A stretch of 64,000 nt of DNA from Alphaproteobacteria bacterium (lineage in GTDB: Bacteria; Pseudomonadota; Alphaproteobacteria; Micavibrionales; Micavibrionaceae), in assembly GCA_017999645.1 (NCBI GenBank), contig JAGNLJ010000002.1, forward strand, positions 124,001 through 188,000, in the 5' to 3' direction. Below are positions 43,641 to 57,137 of this stretch, piece after piece (within the stretch, counting starts at the first letter, position 1; each line of letters begins with the position of its first letter). A program made the position numbers and the translations under genes. The notes under the pieces were generated by a model. The model was not told the DNA's origin and did not search any database. It worked only from the letters and a program-made list of their open reading frames with translations.

Positions 43641-44584
43641 TGCCGCTTGTGCCCCCGCAGCTTGAAGAGCGTTTTTTAGAACCTCCCGGCTGGCAATGGG
43701 GCACCTTTAAAAACAAACAAGGCTGCAGCCTTCGTTTTGGCTTCGTCTCTCCCCAAAAACCTGTCGCTATTACAGTGCTTCTGCCCGGCCGCAACGAATA
43801 TGCCGAGAAATATTTTGAAGTCGCACGTGACCTTCTTAAAAACGATCTCGCTGTCTGGATTCTGGAATGGCAAGGACAGGGGCTTTCCCAGCGCCTTATT
43901 GAACCCTATCCGCAGCGCTGCCATTCCCGCGCATTCATTCACCATGCCGACGATCTGCATGCATTCATCGAAGCGCATATCAAACCGGCAGGCTTGCCTA
44001 TCCTGATGCTTGCACATTCGATGGGCGCGAATATCGGCACACGTTTCCTTGATAAATATCCCGGTGTATTTGCCGCAGCAGCAATGACCTCGCCCATGTA
44101 TGGCATCCTCGCGGTCAGTAAAATTCCTGCCGCGCCGGTTGTATCCTTCACTCTTTCTCTCCTTGCCGGGAAAAAGTACGCTTTCGGCCAGAAAGACTGG
44201 AGCGATGAAAACGACGGCGAGGAGATTCTCTCTTTCGATCCCGTTCGTTCCAAGATTTACCATGCATGGCTGCGTGACAATCCTGAACTGCGGAGCGGCG
44301 GCGCGACGTTCGGCTGGGTCTATAACGCGTTCGCTTCGTGCCGGTTCCTGCAGCGCCCCGGCGTCCTGGAATCGATCCGCACACCCTGCCTGATAGGCGT
44401 CGCTGGCAAGGAAAAAATCGTCGATAATAACGCCATTCGCATTGCGGCATCCCGTTTTCCGCGCGTGCGCCTGCTCGAATTGCCCGAATCAGGGCATGAA
44501 ATCCTTATGGAGCGCGACGACACCCGTAACCAGTTCCTCCGGGCTTTTTTAGTGCTGGTCAGGGAGAACTTGAAAAGCGCCTGA
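43640..44584 (+). CDS. Alpha/beta hydrolase, lysophospholipase-like
   Basis: A 314-residue protein with the nucleophile elbow LAHSMGANIG (Ser127), an oxyanion-side LLPGRNEYAEKYFEVARDL, WQGQGLS, and a late ESGHEILMERD that gives the catalytic His. This PldB-like pattern suggests a monoacylglycerol or lysophospholipid hydrolase. It overlaps the pntB stop by 1 base and so is co-translated, but a link to transhydrogenase function is not obvious. Confidence 0.85.
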   Translation: MPLVPPQLEERFLEPPGWQWGTFKNKQGCSLRFGFVSPQKPVAITVLLPGRNEYAEKYFEVARDLLKNDLAVWILEWQGQGLSQRLIEPYPQRCHSRAFIHHADDLHAFIEAHIKPAGLPILMLAHSMGANIGTRFLDKYPGVFAAAAMTSPMYGILAVSKIPAAPVVSFTLSLLAGKKYAFGQKDWSDENDGEEILSFDPVRSKIYHAWLRDNPELRSGGATFGWVYNAFASCRFLQRPGVLESIRTPCLIGVAGKEKIVDNNAIRIAASRFPRVRLLELPESGHEILMERDDTRNQFLRAFLVLVRENLKSA

Positions 44585-44626
44585 GAACAAGGCAAAATAA
44601 GAAACGGATTGAGAAAAGCGGGATTC

Positions 44627-48578
<3,952 letters not shown>

Positions 48579-48593
48579 AAAAGGCCCATAAAA

Positions 48594-49424
48594 TCAGTCG
48601 GGTTTGAAGATGGAATCGATCGTGCGGTCGACGAAGTCGCGGTTTTCGATGATGCGCTTGCGCTGCTCGTCATCCAGCAATTCATAGGAACGCTTGTACC
48701 AGACGCTGCCGGGGTAGTTATAACCAAGCACTGCTGCGATATTCGTGGCCTCCTCCTTGAGACCGAGCGACAGGTAAGCCTCTACCAATCTATGCAGCGC
48801 TTCGGCCACGTGCGTCGTGGTCTGGTAATCTTTTACAACCGTTCTGAAGCGGTTCATCGCGGCGTTCACATGCCCGCGGTTCAGGTAATAACGCCCGATT
48901 TCCATTTCCTTGCCCGCAAGGTGATCCAGCGTCAGGTCACGTTTCAGCGTCGCATCACGTGCATACTGGCTCTCGGGGTAGAGACGCACGAGTGTCTCCA
49001 GCGCTTTCAACGCCTCTTCCGTCATTTCCTGATCGCGCGCAACGTCGGAAATCTGTTCGTAGTAGCAAAGCGCCTTCAGGTAATAGGCGTAATCGATATC
49101 CTTGCTGCCGGGGTGCAATTCGATGAAACGGTCAAGCGCGAGAACGGCCTCGTCGTAACGCTGATCCAGATACGAAGAATAAGCCGACATTAACTGCGCC
49201 TGCGTCGCCCATTGCGAATACGGGTGCTGACGCTCGACCTCTTCGAAGTATTTCGTCGCGGTGTCGTACTGGCCTTCGTCCATGGCGGTGGCGGCCTGGT
49301 TGTACAGGACATCGACGGGCTTTTCCGTTTCGAACTTGTCGTCCTTATCCGACGAACACGCGGCCAATGCCGGGATCATAAGCAGCATCAGGAAATAACG
49401 GTTGAAAGGACTGGTCTGGCGCAT
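48594..49424 (-). CDS. bamD: Outer membrane assembly lipoprotein BamD
   Basis: A 276-residue lipoprotein with a signal ending LAACSSD (lipobox, Cys as lipid site) and TPR repeats over residues about 35-240 (YNQAATAMDEGQYDTATKYF, HPYSQWATQAQLM, ALCYYEQI). It is an essential part of the BAM complex that inserts outer-membrane proteins. It follows lpxC after a 164-base gap that contains a short palindromic repeat. Confidence 0.93.
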   Translation of the reverse strand: MRQTSPFNRYFLMLLMIPALAACSSDKDDKFETEKPVDVLYNQAATAMDEGQYDTATKYFEEVERQHPYSQWATQAQLMSAYSSYLDQRYDEAVLALDRFIELHPGSKDIDYAYYLKALCYYEQISDVARDQEMTEEALKALETLVRLYPESQYARDATLKRDLTLDHLAGKEMEIGRYYLNRGHVNAAMNRFRTVVKDYQTTTHVAEALHRLVEAYLSLGLKEEATNIAAVLGYNYPGSVWYKRSYELLDDEQRKRIIENRDFVDRTIDSIFKPD

Positions 49425-49504
49425 TCGAACTCCGCAAATTTTGTGAGTTTCCAGTTTAGTGAATATATAAGCCTATGCCATAAGAAAATTCTTGTTCATA
49501 TGCT

Positions 49505-49561
49505 GTCATCCCCCGGCTTGTCCGGGGGATGCATGGATTCCCCGCCTTCGCGGGGAATGAC
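49505..49561. repeat. Short double-hairpin repeat between bamD and lpxC
   Basis: From GTCATCCCC to GGGGAATGAC with two adjacent hairpins: CCCCCGG/CCGGGGG with a 5-base loop, and CCCCGC/GCGGGG with a 4-base loop. The ends are related to the larger repeats at 30627 and 50613. It may act as a terminator-like or RNA-stability element. Confidence 0.75.
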
Positions 49562-49588
49562 GGGCAATAAGTTTTTATTTATGAAAAA

Positions 49589-50485
49589 TTAGGCGGCCTC
49601 GAGGGTGCGGGCTTTCGGGATGACGACATCCTGCAGCTCAATCACCTCGAATGCATCCTTGGTCGCGAACAGCTTGCGGAGGACAGCATTGTTCATGGCA
49701 TGGCCAGCCTTGACGCCTTCATAGGCACCGAGGACAGGAGCGCCCGCGAGATACAGGTCGCCAATGGCATCCAGCAGTTTGTGGCGGATGAATTCATTGC
49801 TGTGACGCAGGCCTTCCGGGTTTATCACCTTGTCCTTGTCGAGGACGATAGCGTTATCCAGCGAGCCGCCGCGTGCCAGACCGGCTTTTCTCATCATCTC
49901 GACTTCATGGAAGAAACCGAAAGTGCGTGAGTCAGCCAGGTCATGACGGAAATTTCCGTTCAGCAGCTTGATCTCATAGCGCTGGCGGCCGATATCCGGG
50001 TGATCGAAATCGATTTCACCTGCGAAAATGAATTCCTCGGCGGGTTTCAGCGTGACAGTTTTATCACCTTCTTCAACCATGACTTCTTTCAAAATGCGGA
50101 TGGCGCGACGGGGCGTGTTTTGAGCTGCGATACCTGCCTTGTCGATCATATCGACGAAAGGTTTTGAGCTGCCGTCCATGGCGGGCACTTCCGGGCCGTC
50201 CAGTTCGACCATGACATTATCAATCGCGCAGCCACGCAGGGCTGCCATCAAATGCTCGATCGTGCCGACGCTGGCGCCGGAGTCATTGGAAATGACAGTG
50301 CAAAGGCGCGTATCCGTCACCTTGTCCCAGAGGGCAGGTATGCGGTTATCGCCCTGAAGGTCGGTGCGCACGAACACGATGCCGTGGCCTGCCGGGGCGG
50401 GTTTCAGGGCGAGATTAATCGCCGCGCCCGAGTGAAGGCCGGTTCCAGTTGTCGTGGTTTCTTTTTGAATAGTCTGTTGCATCAA
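49589..50485 (-). CDS. lpxC: UDP-3-O-acyl-N-acetylglucosamine deacetylase
   Basis: A 298-residue zinc enzyme for the committed step of lipid A synthesis. The metal ligands are His78 (TIEHLMAAL), His235 and Asp239 (RHKLLDAIGD), and the catalytic His262 lies in KAGHAMNNAVL. GTGLHSG at 14-20 and a MDGSSKPFV segment are further signatures. It lies downstream of ftsZ, behind a terminator and repeat, in the usual alphaproteobacterial position. Confidence 0.97.
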   Translation of the reverse strand: MMQQTIQKETTTTGTGLHSGAAINLALKPAPAGHGIVFVRTDLQGDNRIPALWDKVTDTRLCTVISNDSGASVGTIEHLMAALRGCAIDNVMVELDGPEVPAMDGSSKPFVDMIDKAGIAAQNTPRRAIRILKEVMVEEGDKTVTLKPAEEFIFAGEIDFDHPDIGRQRYEIKLLNGNFRHDLADSRTFGFFHEVEMMRKAGLARGGSLDNAIVLDKDKVINPEGLRHSNEFIRHKLLDAIGDLYLAGAPVLGAYEGVKAGHAMNNAVLRKLFATKDAFEVIELQDVVIPKARTLEAA

Positions 50486-50582
50486 TACCTTAGCGCATAC
50501 TCATGTATTAAAGTCTTACGCTAAAATATAGGAATTCCCTGCATTGCAACAAATCACAGATTGTTGCCCTGTGTTACAAAGT

Positions 50583-50606
50583 AAAAAGGCCCCCGGAGGG
50601 GTCTTT
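50583..50606 (-). terminator. Rho-independent terminator downstream of ftsZ
   Basis: On the minus strand AAAGACCCC and GGGGCCTTT pair (one G-U) around a 4-base loop and end in a T run. It lies after the ftsZ stop and repeat copy B, and ahead of lpxC. Confidence 0.85.
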
Positions 50607-50612
50607 GGCCTA

Positions 50613-50724
50613 TTGTCATCCCCGGCAGCGAGCCAACGGCGAGCGTGAACGGGGATCCGGATATAATGCCGCGTAAGCGGCCTGCTTTTAAAAACCGGAC
50701 CCCCGCTCAAGGCGGGGGTGACAG
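50613..50724. repeat. Dispersed palindromic repeat, copy B
   Basis: About 112 bases downstream of ftsZ, matching copy A at 30627-30739 in inverted orientation over nearly its whole length, with scattered differences. It contains CCCCCGCTC/GGCGGGGG arms and a central GCCGCGTAAGCGGC-type hairpin. Together with the adjacent terminator it would fold strongly in ftsZ mRNA. Confidence 0.82.
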
Positions 50725-50730
50725 TGTGAT

Positions 50731-52509
<1,779 letters not shown>

Positions 52510-52803
52510 TTTGGCCCCCTTGTCGGGTTTTGAACGGGTTACAAAGCTGAAGAACAGCCTCGTGGTAGGAATTGCGAAAAGTGTAACAAGTTCGGGAATT
52601 CAGAAAAGGGAAAAAGTTAGGAGATTCAGGAGTTTTACGCAGATTCGTGCTACTTCCATGCTATCTGGGCCTGACAAAAAGATTCAAGGAAATTCGCTAA
52701 CTGATTCATTTGATGCGGTTTTTCAAAGCAACTATCTATGGCTGTCTATATCTAGAGGCACCCACAGGCTTATACACACAATATTGTGGATAATTAAGCG
52801 ACT
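52510..52803. other. ftsA-ftsZ intergenic control region
   Basis: The 294 bases between ftsA and ftsZ are AT-rich. A pair of inverted DnaA-box-like sites lies next to the ftsA end. No extra gene or clear promoter pair is supported. Confidence 0.6.
52770..52793. promoter_or_regulatory. Pair of DnaA boxes next to ftsA
   Basis: TTATACACA at 52770-52778 (a known strong variant) and TGTGGATAA at 52785-52793 (perfect consensus on the other strand) face each other with 6 bases between them. They lie just upstream of the ftsZ leader, so DnaA could tune ftsZ transcription, as reported for Caulobacter. Whether they are used here is inference. Confidence 0.65.
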
Positions 52804-54072
52804 TTACCAGTTCTCACGCAGCCAAAGCCGCGCACGCTCCCAAACGCTTCCTGCTTCGGCTTGCTCCATGATCGTGGCGGGCATTTCATCGGCGCGTTCC
52901 GAAACGTAAGTGAGCAGCCCTGCGGCCGTCGAAAAGGCCGGGCCGCTGACGGCATCAGGCAACCCGCTCAAACGAATGGGCCGACCCATCCGAACCTGCT
53001 TGTCCATGACGTGCTGGGCAATGTCGCGGAGGCCCGCAATCTGTGACGCGCCCCCGGTCAGGACCACGCGGCGGCCCAGCGCAGGCCCAAGGCCGCTGTC
53101 ATGCAATCTTGCGCGTACCAGTTCAAAAATCTCCTCGATACGCGGTTGTATAATGCCGACGAGCAGCGAGCGCGGCACATGGTTGGGCTGATGGCGCTCA
53201 TCCTCGCCCAAACGCGGCACATCGATCAGTTCGCTCTCGTCATGCCCTGCGCCCAACGCACTGCCGTACAAAACCTTTAATCGCTCGGCATCGACCAGCG
53301 ACGTCGTCAGCCCGCGCGCGATATCACTCGTGACATGCTGGCCGCCAACGGGAATCGCATCGCTGTAAATGATCGAACCGCCATGAAACACGGCATAAGA
53401 CGTTACGCCGCCGCCCATATCTATTAATGTGCAGCCTAAATCCATTTCATCTTCCACGAGGCAGGCAAGGCCCGACGCATAAGACGACGTGCAAAACGCC
53501 GAGATATCGAGGTGCGAGCGATCGATGCAGGTCGCGATATTCCTTAGCGCCGACATATCACCCGTCACCATATGGATGTCGACGCTCATATTCTGGCCGA
53601 ACATACCGCGCGGCTCGCGGATGCCCTCATGGCCGTCAATGTGATAATTAATCGGCACTGTGTGGATGAGTTCGAAATCATCGCTCATCACATTTTCCTG
53701 CGCCTTGGCGAGTGCGCGGCGCACATCGTTGTCGGTAATTTCGTGACCGGCGATCTGCAGATCCGCGCGGTGCGCATGTGAAACCGCGTGCACGCCTGGC
53801 AAGTTCACGACTACCTCGCGCAGAGGGTATCCCTTCATAACATTCGCCGCCATGTTCTCGGCGGCATGCACGGTCTGGCGCAAGACATTCTCCGCCGCGT
53901 TCAAATCCGTGATCGTGCCGTTCTTGACGCCTTTCGAGGCGTGGTGCCCGACGCCCAGCACCTCGAACCCGCCCTCATTGTCGGCAACGCGACCGATAAA
54001 GCACGTGATCTTGCTGCTGCCGATATCAAGGGCAGCGAGGAGAGAGCCTCTGGGTTTGTGTTTGTGCTTCAT
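52804..54072 (-). CDS. ftsA: Cell division protein FtsA
   Basis: A 422-residue actin-like protein that anchors FtsZ to the membrane. The opening LAALDIGSSKITCFIGR (phosphate 1), the 1C-domain region, TLIDMGGGVTSYAVFHGG (phosphate 2) and VLTGGASQIAGLRDIA (adenosine) are present. The C-terminal WERARLWLRENW forms the amphipathic membrane-binding helix. It starts 15 bases downstream of ftsQ. Confidence 0.96.
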   Translation of the reverse strand: MKHKHKPRGSLLAALDIGSSKITCFIGRVADNEGGFEVLGVGHHASKGVKNGTITDLNAAENVLRQTVHAAENMAANVMKGYPLREVVVNLPGVHAVSHAHRADLQIAGHEITDNDVRRALAKAQENVMSDDFELIHTVPINYHIDGHEGIREPRGMFGQNMSVDIHMVTGDMSALRNIATCIDRSHLDISAFCTSSYASGLACLVEDEMDLGCTLIDMGGGVTSYAVFHGGSIIYSDAIPVGGQHVTSDIARGLTTSLVDAERLKVLYGSALGAGHDESELIDVPRLGEDERHQPNHVPRSLLVGIIQPRIEEIFELVRARLHDSGLGPALGRRVVLTGGASQIAGLRDIAQHVMDKQVRMGRPIRLSGLPDAVSGPAFSTAAGLLTYVSERADEMPATIMEQAEAGSVWERARLWLRENW

Positions 54073-54087
54073 GTGTTTGATATAGTG

Positions 54088-54939
54088 TCAGATATTGCTG
54101 CCGGCCTTGGTGCTCGCCTGGTAGTCCTGCGCCGCGCCGGGCGAAGGCTCAACGATCATACGGCTCTCTTCGCGCAGATCAACAGAAAGAATATCTTTTT
54201 CTAAAAGTCCCTCTTTTTCTACGGCTTCCGCCAGTTTCCGGAGGGCCAGCCCCGTTTCCCCTTCCGGTAGTTTAGCGGTGATATTGTCCCGGAATACAAG
54301 ATCCCAGCGCCGCCCGCCGATCCATTTCGCCGCCTTGACACGGGACATGATCTGCGGCTCGGCCTCAAGGTTTTTGACCAGCGCCGGTGCGCGCTCCGCC
54401 GCCCCTTCGCCCATGACGATAACCAGATTTTTAAACCGTCCGAGATTTTCGCGGGTGATCGGCTTGCCTTCCTCGTCCAGCAGCTCCAGCGTGCCGGCTT
54501 CCTGCCAGAGCGCCAGCGGTTTTTTCTCCGTCAGCCCGACATAAATCGTGTCAGGAAGGCGACGCTCGACATGCGCGTCACGTATCCAGTTGATCCTTTT
54601 GATCTGCTCCTGCGCCGCTACGGGGTCGAAAGCGAATAACGGGTCACCTTTTTCTGTAGCGATGATTGCTTTCAGGATTTCCGGGTCTGTGTAAACACGT
54701 CCCTCGACCATGATGTTCTGCACTGAGAAACCCGCTCCCGAAGTTCCTTCATGGACCTGCGCCGCCAGCCAGTTGCCGGTTCTGGCTGCAGTGCCACTCA
54801 GGAAAAACCACGACCCCGCCCAGAAACTCACGCCCGCAATCGCCAGCGCAATACCAAAACGCTTCAGCCAGGGCATCAGCACGGAAAGCGGCCCCTTGCG
54901 CCGCTTGTTACCAGTGAATTTGCTTTTGTACGTGGCCAT
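54088..54939 (-). CDS. ftsQ: Cell division protein FtsQ
   Basis: A 283-residue bitopic protein with a basic cytoplasmic N-terminus (KFTGNKRRKGP), a membrane helix (about 27-47), and a POTRA domain (about 72-140: FSVQNIMVEGRVYTDPEILKAI, then WIRDAHVERRLPDTIYVGLTEK). The beta domain follows. It assembles FtsB/FtsL and recruits FtsWI. It lies between ddl and ftsA, its standard place. Confidence 0.92.
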   Translation of the reverse strand: MATYKSKFTGNKRRKGPLSVLMPWLKRFGIALAIAGVSFWAGSWFFLSGTAARTGNWLAAQVHEGTSGAGFSVQNIMVEGRVYTDPEILKAIIATEKGDPLFAFDPVAAQEQIKRINWIRDAHVERRLPDTIYVGLTEKKPLALWQEAGTLELLDEEGKPITRENLGRFKNLVIVMGEGAAERAPALVKNLEAEPQIMSRVKAAKWIGGRRWDLVFRDNITAKLPEGETGLALRKLAEAVEKEGLLEKDILSVDLREESRMIVEPSPGAAQDYQASTKAGSNI

Positions 54940-54951
54940 TTAATCGCTCCC

Positions 54952-55037
54952 GTCATTGCGAGGAGCAACGCGACGAAGCAATCCAGTTTTTTGCTTGCGG
55001 CTTTCTGGATTGCTTCGGCCTACGGCCTCGCAATGAC
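54952..55037. repeat. 86-base palindromic repeat between ddl and ftsQ
   Basis: Starts GTCATTGCGAGG and ends CCTCGCAATGAC, a perfect terminal inverted pair. Inside, GCAATCCAG and CTGGATTGC also pair, so the whole unit can fold into one long hairpin. This kind of GTCATTGCGAGG element occurs in many proteobacterial genomes as an abundant intergenic repeat. It may affect mRNA processing between ddl and ftsQ. Confidence 0.88.
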
Positions 55038-55052
55038 GAATAAAAAAGACCA

Positions 55053-56285
55053 TCATAATTGCCTCTTAAACAACCTTGCATCTACGGGCACAGAATCTTT
55101 CGGGAAATTTCTTTTCCTGCGTTCTTCAACCGCCTCTTCAATCAGCGCCGTCAGCAATTCCGAGAATAACTTCGGCTCGGGCGCGGCCTCCCAGAGAAAA
55201 TAACCGATCGAGCCCGGCCACGGGTTCACCTCGTTCAGCCATATCTCGCCGCTTTTTAAATCCCCGATGAAATCGATGCGCGGCGCGCCGGTGCCATCCA
55301 GCCCTTCATACATCTGCACCGCCCAGCGCCGGATATTTTCCTCGGTTTTCGGATCGAGCTTCGGGTTGATTTCTCGCGTGAGGGACAGCATCCCCTGGCT
55401 GGCCTGCCCGGGCTGCTTGCTGCCGCCCTTTTGGCCTTTCGTGCCGCCTGACAGATATTTCTTTTTGAAGTCTAATAGTTCCTCGTTATTTTTCGGGCGC
55501 TCGATGGCTGATGTCTTGACGCCGCCGAACGCTTTGGTCACCGCGACATTATATTCCACCATGTTGGGAACGAACGGCTCGACCACCGCCACCTCGTCAT
55601 ATTCGAAAATCGCAGGCAGGCACGCCGCGATTTCTTCCGCGTTCGTCGCCTTCGCCACGCCGATGGAACTCCCCAAGTGCGCGGGCTTAACAATGCATGG
55701 AAAGCCGATATTTTTTTCGCGCAGTGTTTCTTCGATTTTTCCACGGGCGATCATGTACCCTTCGCTGGGGCGTTTCAGCACCGCGTAAGGCAGAACCGGG
55801 ATGCCAATTCCCTGCATCGCTTTTTTCGTCGCCGCCTTATCCATCAGGACGGAGGAAGCCAGCGTCCGCATCCCCGCATAGGCAACGCCTGCCATTTCAA
55901 ATAAACCTTGTAAGTTTCCATCCTCACCGAACAGTCCGTGAAAGGACGGAATAGCGACATCGAACTCAATGGCCTTGCTGCCGCCGAACAGTCCGGTTTT
56001 CTTAGGTAATAATCTCCCGGTTTTTCCTGCGGTCACATCCAGCGTCACTTCCTGCGCCTGCGCGCGGTTATTGGCATGGAGCATATAATTTTCGCGCTTG
56101 CGCAAGACATCGCCGGTCAGCCACACGCCATCCGTTGTTATATAAACCGGGAAGGCCTCGAACTTAGGATCTATGGCACCCAGAATCTGCAGGCCAGTCA
56201 CCACCGAGACGTCATGTTCGGGCGAGCGGCCGCCAAAAAACACCGCGATGCGTTTTTGAGATTTTATTCCTTTTTGGGATTGCAT
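55053..56285 (-). CDS. ddl: D-alanine-D-alanine ligase, atypical
   Basis: A 410-residue ATP-grasp enzyme, longer than the usual 310-370. Normal features include FFGGRSPEHDVSVVTG (13-28), FHGLFGEDGNLQGLFEMAGVAYAG and the ATP-grasp PAHLGSSIGVAKA. Two features are odd. A Gly/Lys/Gln-rich insert lies at about 278-297 (YLSGGTKGQKGGSKQPGQ). The loop after LNEVN reads PWPGSIGYFLWEA, where classical Ddl has T-x-PGFT-x-x-S. That loop lies at the D-Ala/phosphate site, so substrate choice may differ. It is divergent from the hydrolase and Mur-ligase cassette with 51 bases between them. Confidence 0.9.
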   Translation of the reverse strand: MQSQKGIKSQKRIAVFFGGRSPEHDVSVVTGLQILGAIDPKFEAFPVYITTDGVWLTGDVLRKRENYMLHANNRAQAQEVTLDVTAGKTGRLLPKKTGLFGGSKAIEFDVAIPSFHGLFGEDGNLQGLFEMAGVAYAGMRTLASSVLMDKAATKKAMQGIGIPVLPYAVLKRPSEGYMIARGKIEETLREKNIGFPCIVKPAHLGSSIGVAKATNAEEIAACLPAIFEYDEVAVVEPFVPNMVEYNVAVTKAFGGVKTSAIERPKNNEELLDFKKKYLSGGTKGQKGGSKQPGQASQGMLSLTREINPKLDPKTEENIRRWAVQMYEGLDGTGAPRIDFIGDLKSGEIWLNEVNPWPGSIGYFLWEAAPEPKLFSELLTALIEEAVEERRKRNFPKDSVPVDARLFKRQL

Positions 56286-56336
56286 GATTTTACTATTCGT
56301 CCGGGCGTGCTATGACAGTTACGGCAACATTAAAGC

Positions 56337-57137
56337 ATGAAAAACACAGTGATTAAAGACAATTTGGCCGCGCCCGTGACGTCCCTCATAAGCTCTGAAA
56401 CCCTTGGGAAAAAGGATTCTCCCGTGGTCGTCTGGGCGCATGGCTGGGGTCAGAGCCGCAAGGCCTTCCTTCCGCTCGCCGAAGGGCTAGAATCCTTCGG
56501 CACCCACACGCTTATCGATTTCCCCGGTTTCGGCGACAGCCCGATGCCGCCCGAGCCATGGGGCACTGCCGAATACGCCGATGAAGCCGCTCAATTCTTG
56601 AGAGAGAATTCAAACGGGCCGGTCCTCTGGGTCGGCCATTCATTTGGGTGCCGGGTGGGGCTGCAAATCGCCTCGCGCCACCCTGATCTCATCTCCGGTC
56701 TTTTCTTAATCGCTGGTGCAGGATTGAAGCGTAAGCGCCCGTTATGGCAGGACATTCATTTCAAAACGCGCATTCTCGTTTTTAAAACTTTAAAGAAATT
56801 TATTCCTCTCGGCCTGTCTGAAGACTGGCTCCGCTCCAAATTCGGCAGCACCGATTATAAAAATGCCGGGGCGCTGCGCTCCATCCTCGTCAAAACCATC
56901 GCTGAGGATTTATCAGACGTTGCGCGAACCGTTTCCTGTCCTGTGGCATTAGTGTACGGTATGAATGACACTGAAACCCCTCCCGAAATCGGACAAAGAC
57001 TGCAAAAACTCATCCCCGGCGCAGAACTGACCATTCTTACCGGGCAGGATCATTACAGCGTCCTTGGCGAAGGACGCCATCAGGTAGCGCCTTTACTCAA
57101 GCAATTCATGGAGAGAATAGATGCCCGCATTCGCTAG
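56337..57137 (+). CDS. Alpha/beta hydrolase linked to a membrane Mur ligase
   Basis: A 266-residue protein with the hydrolase fold: VVWAHGWGQSRKAF (oxyanion), GFGDSPMPPEPWG, GHSFGCRVGLQIASRHP (Ser102), VYGMNDTETPPEIG and a late GQDHYSVLGEGRH for the Asp/His part of the triad. No signal peptide. It begins a plus-strand pair that interrupts the minus-strand dcw cluster, overlaps the Mur-ligase start by 17 bases and faces ddl. Possible roles are a peptidase-like or esterase step on D-Ala-containing precursors; the substrate is unknown. Confidence 0.83.
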   Translation: MKNTVIKDNLAAPVTSLISSETLGKKDSPVVVWAHGWGQSRKAFLPLAEGLESFGTHTLIDFPGFGDSPMPPEPWGTAEYADEAAQFLRENSNGPVLWVGHSFGCRVGLQIASRHPDLISGLFLIAGAGLKRKRPLWQDIHFKTRILVFKTLKKFIPLGLSEDWLRSKFGSTDYKNAGALRSILVKTIAEDLSDVARTVSCPVALVYGMNDTETPPEIGQRLQKLIPGAELTILTGQDHYSVLGEGRHQVAPLLKQFMERIDARIR

